DNA from: Planctomycetaceae bacterium | GTDB taxonomy: Bacteria; Planctomycetota; Planctomycetia; Pirellulales; Thermoguttaceae | Assembly: GCA_031289675.1 (NCBI GenBank) | Contig: JAITOZ010000263.1 | Location: 1 to 34,660 of the forward strand | Reading direction: 5' to 3' | DNA: 34,660 nt | Part shown: in pieces, positions 32,501-34,660 of the stretch | Layout of the letters: each line of letters begins with the position of its first letter | Position numbering within the stretch: position 1 is the stretch's first letter | Translations under genes and position numbers: made by a program | The notes under the pieces: generated by a model | Databases searched by the model: none | The model's input: only the letters and a program-made list of their open reading frames with translations | Told to the model about the DNA's origin: nothing

Positions 32501-34469
32501 GTTAAAAAAATTGCAAAACGGAAAGATTGACGGCAGCAATTCCCGTACAAAAACGCCCGCTGCCCCGTCCGTCCCTGCTGTCCCGTTTATCAGGGTACAC
32601 AATGCGACGGAACACAACCTTAAAAACGTGTCCGTTGATATTCCGCGGGACAAGATGACTGTCTTTTGCGGACGCAGCGGGTCGGGAAAATCGTCAATGG
32701 CAATGGATACGGTTTACGCCGAAGGACAACGCCGGTACGTCGAAAGTCTGTCGAGTTACGCAAGACAGTTCGTCGGACAAATGCAGAAACCGAAGGTCGA
32801 AAATATCGAGGGGCTTTCTCCGGCGATTGCGATAGAACAGAAGTCGGCATCCCGGTCTCCGCGCAGTACAGTTGGAACGGTTACAGAAATACAGGATTAT
32901 CTTCGTGTTTTGTTTGCCCGGCTCGGTGTGCCGTATTGTCCCGAATGTGATGTTCCCATCGGAACACAGACACTTGATGATATTATCAAAAAGACGGTTA
33001 CAGCCGCCGGCAAAACTGAAGGCGGGCGGTTTCTCATAGCGGCTCCGTTGTCCCTTGAAACAGGACAGCAGTACGAACACTTATTTCAACGGGTGAAAGC
33101 CGACGGTTACTCACGCGTCCGTATTGACGGAGAAACTTATTCGATTGATGATGTACCGGAACTCGACCGGCGAAGGAAACACAGCGTAGAAACTGTTGTT
33201 GATAGAATCGCCGGCAATGGTAAAGAGTTAAGTGCCGAACAGCGGAGCCGGATTGCAGAGAGCATTGAAAAAGCACTTGGTGCCGGACAAGGTATCGTAC
33301 ATATTATTGAGGCTGACAATGATATAGCCGAAAAACACTGGAAACAGACAGTACATAGTTTGCACTTGGTCTGTGAAAAATGCGGACGGAGTTTTGAGCG
33401 TCTAACACCGCATCATTTTTCAGCCAATTCGCCGCTCGGCTGGTGTCCTCATTGCGAAGGTCTGGGGGTACAGTTGGGAGCGAATCCGGCTTTGTTCCTC
33501 AAAGACCCGAAGTTAACGCTCCGCAGCGGAGCCGTCAGGTTGTTTCCCGATGCGGAAACGAAATTGGGGGCGGCAGTACTCGAAACGTTCGCCAAGCATA
33601 CGGGCATCCCGCTGGACGTGCCGTTTGAAGAACTCGATGCGCGTCACCGCCGAACAATATTTCAGGGAACAAGCAGCGTTTGGTACGAGGGAAAAGCCGA
33701 CCGCCGCAGTCCGATTGCCGACTGCCGTTTTCAATTCAAAGGGCTTTATCCTGCAATGGAAGAGGCGATGCGGCTGGCACCGGCACTGCGTTATCAAAAC
33801 GACGAGGTTATTGTCGAGGTCGAATGCGGCGTTTGTCTCGGCAGCCGGCTGCGGGACGATGCATCGGCTGTGCGGTTCATCGGTTATACAATGGACCAAC
33901 TTTGCCGGATGCCGCTCGGCAGGCTGATTAAAATCCTTGAAAATTGGAAACCGAACGAACAAGAACATAAAATTTCCGGCGAACTGCTCGGCGATGTGAA
34001 AAACCGGCTGCAATTTTTGATTGATGTCGGTTTGAATTATCTGACATTAGGACGCTCCGCCCCGACTCTTTCCGGCGGTGAAACGCAGCGGATACGTCTG
34101 GCGGCACAAATCGGCAGCGGCTTGGTCGGCGTGCTGTACGTATTAGATGAACCGACGATTGGACTGCATCCGAGAGACAACCGCCGGCTCATTAGTGCGT
34201 TACAAAAATTACGGGACTTGGGCAACACGCTCCTTGTCGTTGAACACGATAAGGATGTGATTGCTTCGGCAGATAACGTGCTGGATTTCGGACCGATGGC
34301 GGGCAAGTACGGGGGCAATGTCGTTGCTCAAGGCACGCCGCAGGAAATCGTGAAAAAATGCAGTTCTGTAACAGGAAAATACTTAAGCGGTAAAACGGGC
34401 ATTCCAGTCCCGAAAACCCGCCGTATTACGTTGGAGCAAGCCGCTGCGTGTCCGGTGCGGAAAGAATAA
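29559..34469 (+). CDS. uvrA: UvrA with three ABC modules (full UvrA plus an extra N-terminal half)
   Basis: A 1636-residue excinuclease subunit; a normal UvrA has about 940. Residues 1-990 are a complete UvrA that finds damaged DNA and loads UvrB. Module 1 has Walker A GVSGSGKS (31-38), zinc pairs CPDC/CPHC and LSGGE (521). Module 2 has Walker A at 687, CEVC/CPAC and LSGGE (876). From about 1009 a third module repeats the N-terminal half: Walker A GRSGSGKS (1038-1045), a UvrB-binding-like part ([20 protein letters not shown]), CEKC/CPHC, LSGGE (1504) and VLDEPTIG. It stops in the inter-module linker ([15 protein letters not shown]), where a fourth module would start. Large tandem UvrAs are known, for example in Chlamydiae. 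AAGGA precedes the ATG by nine bases. Confidence 0.95.
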   Translation: MQDIIIKGAREHNLQGIDLTVPHNKLICFTGVSGSGKSSLAFDTLYAEGQRRYIESLSSYARQFLGGLPKPDAERITGLRPAISISQKSGGSNVRSTVGTITEIYDFLRLLFARVAAGYCPHCGKPITTQSRQQIIETVIQNVSTKEAAADSLLILAPLVRSQKGEFRDLFASLSRQGYGRARVDGQLVRLTDDLKLDRQMRHNVDVLVDKIPITAVVPADKKAGQNPEEAVRLAEAVEHALAAGNGNIIVMNGEDTPADDCLQFSSKFACPDCGIGFEPPSPQLFSFNTPRGMCPHCEGLGEIHSFDPELLIPDTAKSFQQGCIIPLGRWRDMGNWKQHIFQGAAKAIEKLYELPADTVLETAWEELDKKVQRTMLYGLGLQPVTYTLRSGAGGSKWGGSFEGIIPKMLRQYQESHSKVQKAAMEKYMRTMPCIYCDGERLNAQARSFRIESESFSAVLTLPQLCSLPIDQLQKFFAKLTLTKNQEKIAEEVLKEVRSRIGFLVNVGLEYLTLGRTAPTLSGGEMQRIRLASQIGSGLVGVLYILDEPSIGLHPRDNDRLLATLQRLRDLGNTVIVVEHDEDTMRAADVLVDFGPGPGVHGGYAQELTLGNTPSSNTSKKGKQKAAEPLFLSKTLQFLNGEDSIPVPEHRRPIDKTKQLVVREAEHHNLKKVDVSIPLGAFVCITGVSGSGKSSLVNGIIVEALNRDLNRGFGNPGRHKKIEGLHNLDKLIDIDQSPIGRGNHSNPATYIKVFDEIRSLFAELPDAKVKGFVPGRFSFNVKGGRCEVCEGRGEQRLGMDFLADLYVTCPACEGHRFNLETLTVKYKGKSINDVLNMSAEEALEHFANHPKIRHYLSLLSRVGLGYMKLGQPSPTLSGGEAQRIKLARELVKRSTGRTLYLLDEPTTGLHFADIKVLLGVLHEFADSGNTVLVVEHNLDVIKTADWLIDLGPEGGEAGGYVVTAGTPEEVAECKNSYTGQALKKLQNGKIDGSNSRTKTPAAPSVPAVPFIRVHNATEHNLKNVSVDIPRDKMTVFCGRSGSGKSSMAMDTVYAEGQRRYVESLSSYARQFVGQMQKPKVENIEGLSPAIAIEQKSASRSPRSTVGTVTEIQDYLRVLFARLGVPYCPECDVPIGTQTLDDIIKKTVTAAGKTEGGRFLIAAPLSLETGQQYEHLFQRVKADGYSRVRIDGETYSIDDVPELDRRRKHSVETVVDRIAGNGKELSAEQRSRIAESIEKALGAGQGIVHIIEADNDIAEKHWKQTVHSLHLVCEKCGRSFERLTPHHFSANSPLGWCPHCEGLGVQLGANPALFLKDPKLTLRSGAVRLFPDAETKLGAAVLETFAKHTGIPLDVPFEELDARHRRTIFQGTSSVWYEGKADRRSPIADCRFQFKGLYPAMEEAMRLAPALRYQNDEVIVEVECGVCLGSRLRDDASAVRFIGYTMDQLCRMPLGRLIKILENWKPNEQEHKISGELLGDVKNRLQFLIDVGLNYLTLGRSAPTLSGGETQRIRLAAQIGSGLVGVLYVLDEPTIGLHPRDNRRLISALQKLRDLGNTLLVVEHDKDVIASADNVLDFGPMAGKYGGNVVAQGTPQEIVKKCSSVTGKYLSGKTGIPVPKTRRITLEQAAACPVRKE

Positions 34470-34501
34470 CGAACAGAGGCGGATAAATACAGGAGTGAAA
34501 A

Positions 34502-34537
34502 ATGGGTTGTTTCAGGAATTTATTGATTGAGTCGTAG
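34502..34537 (+). other. Eleven-codon frame with good Shine-Dalgarno site
   Basis: AGGAG is followed by six bases and ATG, then MGCFRNLLIES and TAG. It is too short to assign. It might be a leader peptide, or the start of a gene truncated by the repeat-rich sequence that begins right after it. The strong ribosome site is notable in a window where few genes have one. Confidence 0.2.
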
Positions 34538-34541
34538 AAGT

Positions 34542-34653
34542 CCCTTATTTTCCCCGGTACCCTTAATAGCACAGGTTACCTCTTCATTGCTTTCCCTTAT
34601 TTATAAATTAAGGGAATAAGGGTAAGAGTTTGGAGGCACATTACTATTAAGGG
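34542..34653. repeat. Nested inverted repeats downstream of uvrA
   Basis: The outer arms are CCCTTAATAG (34560-34569) and CTATTAAGGG (34644-34653), a perfect 10-bp pair. Inside is a perfect 8-bp hairpin TTCCCTTA (34592-34599) / TAAGGGAA (34609-34616). Further CCCTTATTTTCCCC (34542) and GGGAATAAGGG (34612) words make a second, imperfect pairing. It may be a small non-autonomous repeat or an elaborate terminator region; the window ends before its limit is clear. Confidence 0.5.
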
Positions 34654-34660
34654 GTCGGAA

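Noticed and set aside
1-34660. CRISPR arrays, rRNA, tRNA, intact insertion sequences or prophage
   Set aside because: No regularly spaced repeats, no rRNA or tRNA-like sequence and no complete transposase or integrase were found on either strand.

Overview
The window looks like chromosomal DNA from a Gram-negative-type bacterium of moderate GC. The most likely source is a member of the Planctomycetes, possibly the Pirellulales side. This is an inference from the kind of genes present: LpxC and an OmpH-like chaperone (an outer membrane), a TPR-CHAT protein, a planctomycete-style barrel-like secreted protein, a TopA whose tail is made of C-terminal repeats, an oversized multi-module UvrA, and few Shine-Dalgarno sites. 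It is mostly a housekeeping region with several lineage-specific proteins and a few decayed fragments. No CRISPR array, rRNA, tRNA or intact mobile element was seen.

Layout. 1-1626: the tail of a Pro/Lys-rich protein, then a DUF167 (YggU-type) gene directly followed by a DUF89 metal-dependent phosphatase-like gene. 1627-3898: two gene-poor stretches flank a secreted, probably outer-membrane protein; the second holds a short fragment resembling an IS630-type transposase. 3899-8034: a large secreted TPR-CHAT protein (minus) diverges from a type IV pilin-like pseudopilin (plus). 8078-12158: topA (minus) and a UDP-sugar dehydrogenase (plus) diverge from a short region where both arms of a perfect inverted repeat contain TTGACA. 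12290-20084: a 2034-residue alpha-2-macroglobulin-like protein with an intact thioester motif, an AAA/ABC-type ATPase, and a small PHA-granule-family protein with its own good promoter.

20103-24427: purine permease and ruvA (minus), a DUF721/DciA-like gene (plus), and a TPR lipoprotein (minus). 24673-27476: an envelope operon on the minus strand, OmpH/Skp-like -> lpxC -> Gfo/Idh/MocA oxidoreductase, with a long inverted repeat between the first two genes. 27701-29429: a fragment resembling the C-terminus of a restriction-modification methylase, then rnd. 29559-34469: a UvrA with three ABC modules instead of two. The last 190 bases hold nested inverted repeats.

The clearest oddities are the one-and-a-half UvrA, the CHAT domain lacking its expected cysteine, the alpha-2-macroglobulin without a penicillin-binding-protein partner, and the symmetrical topA/dehydrogenase promoter region. 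I did not find a convincing multi-gene undescribed system, and the findings are scored accordingly. Functional assignments rest on motifs read by eye; no database search was run.
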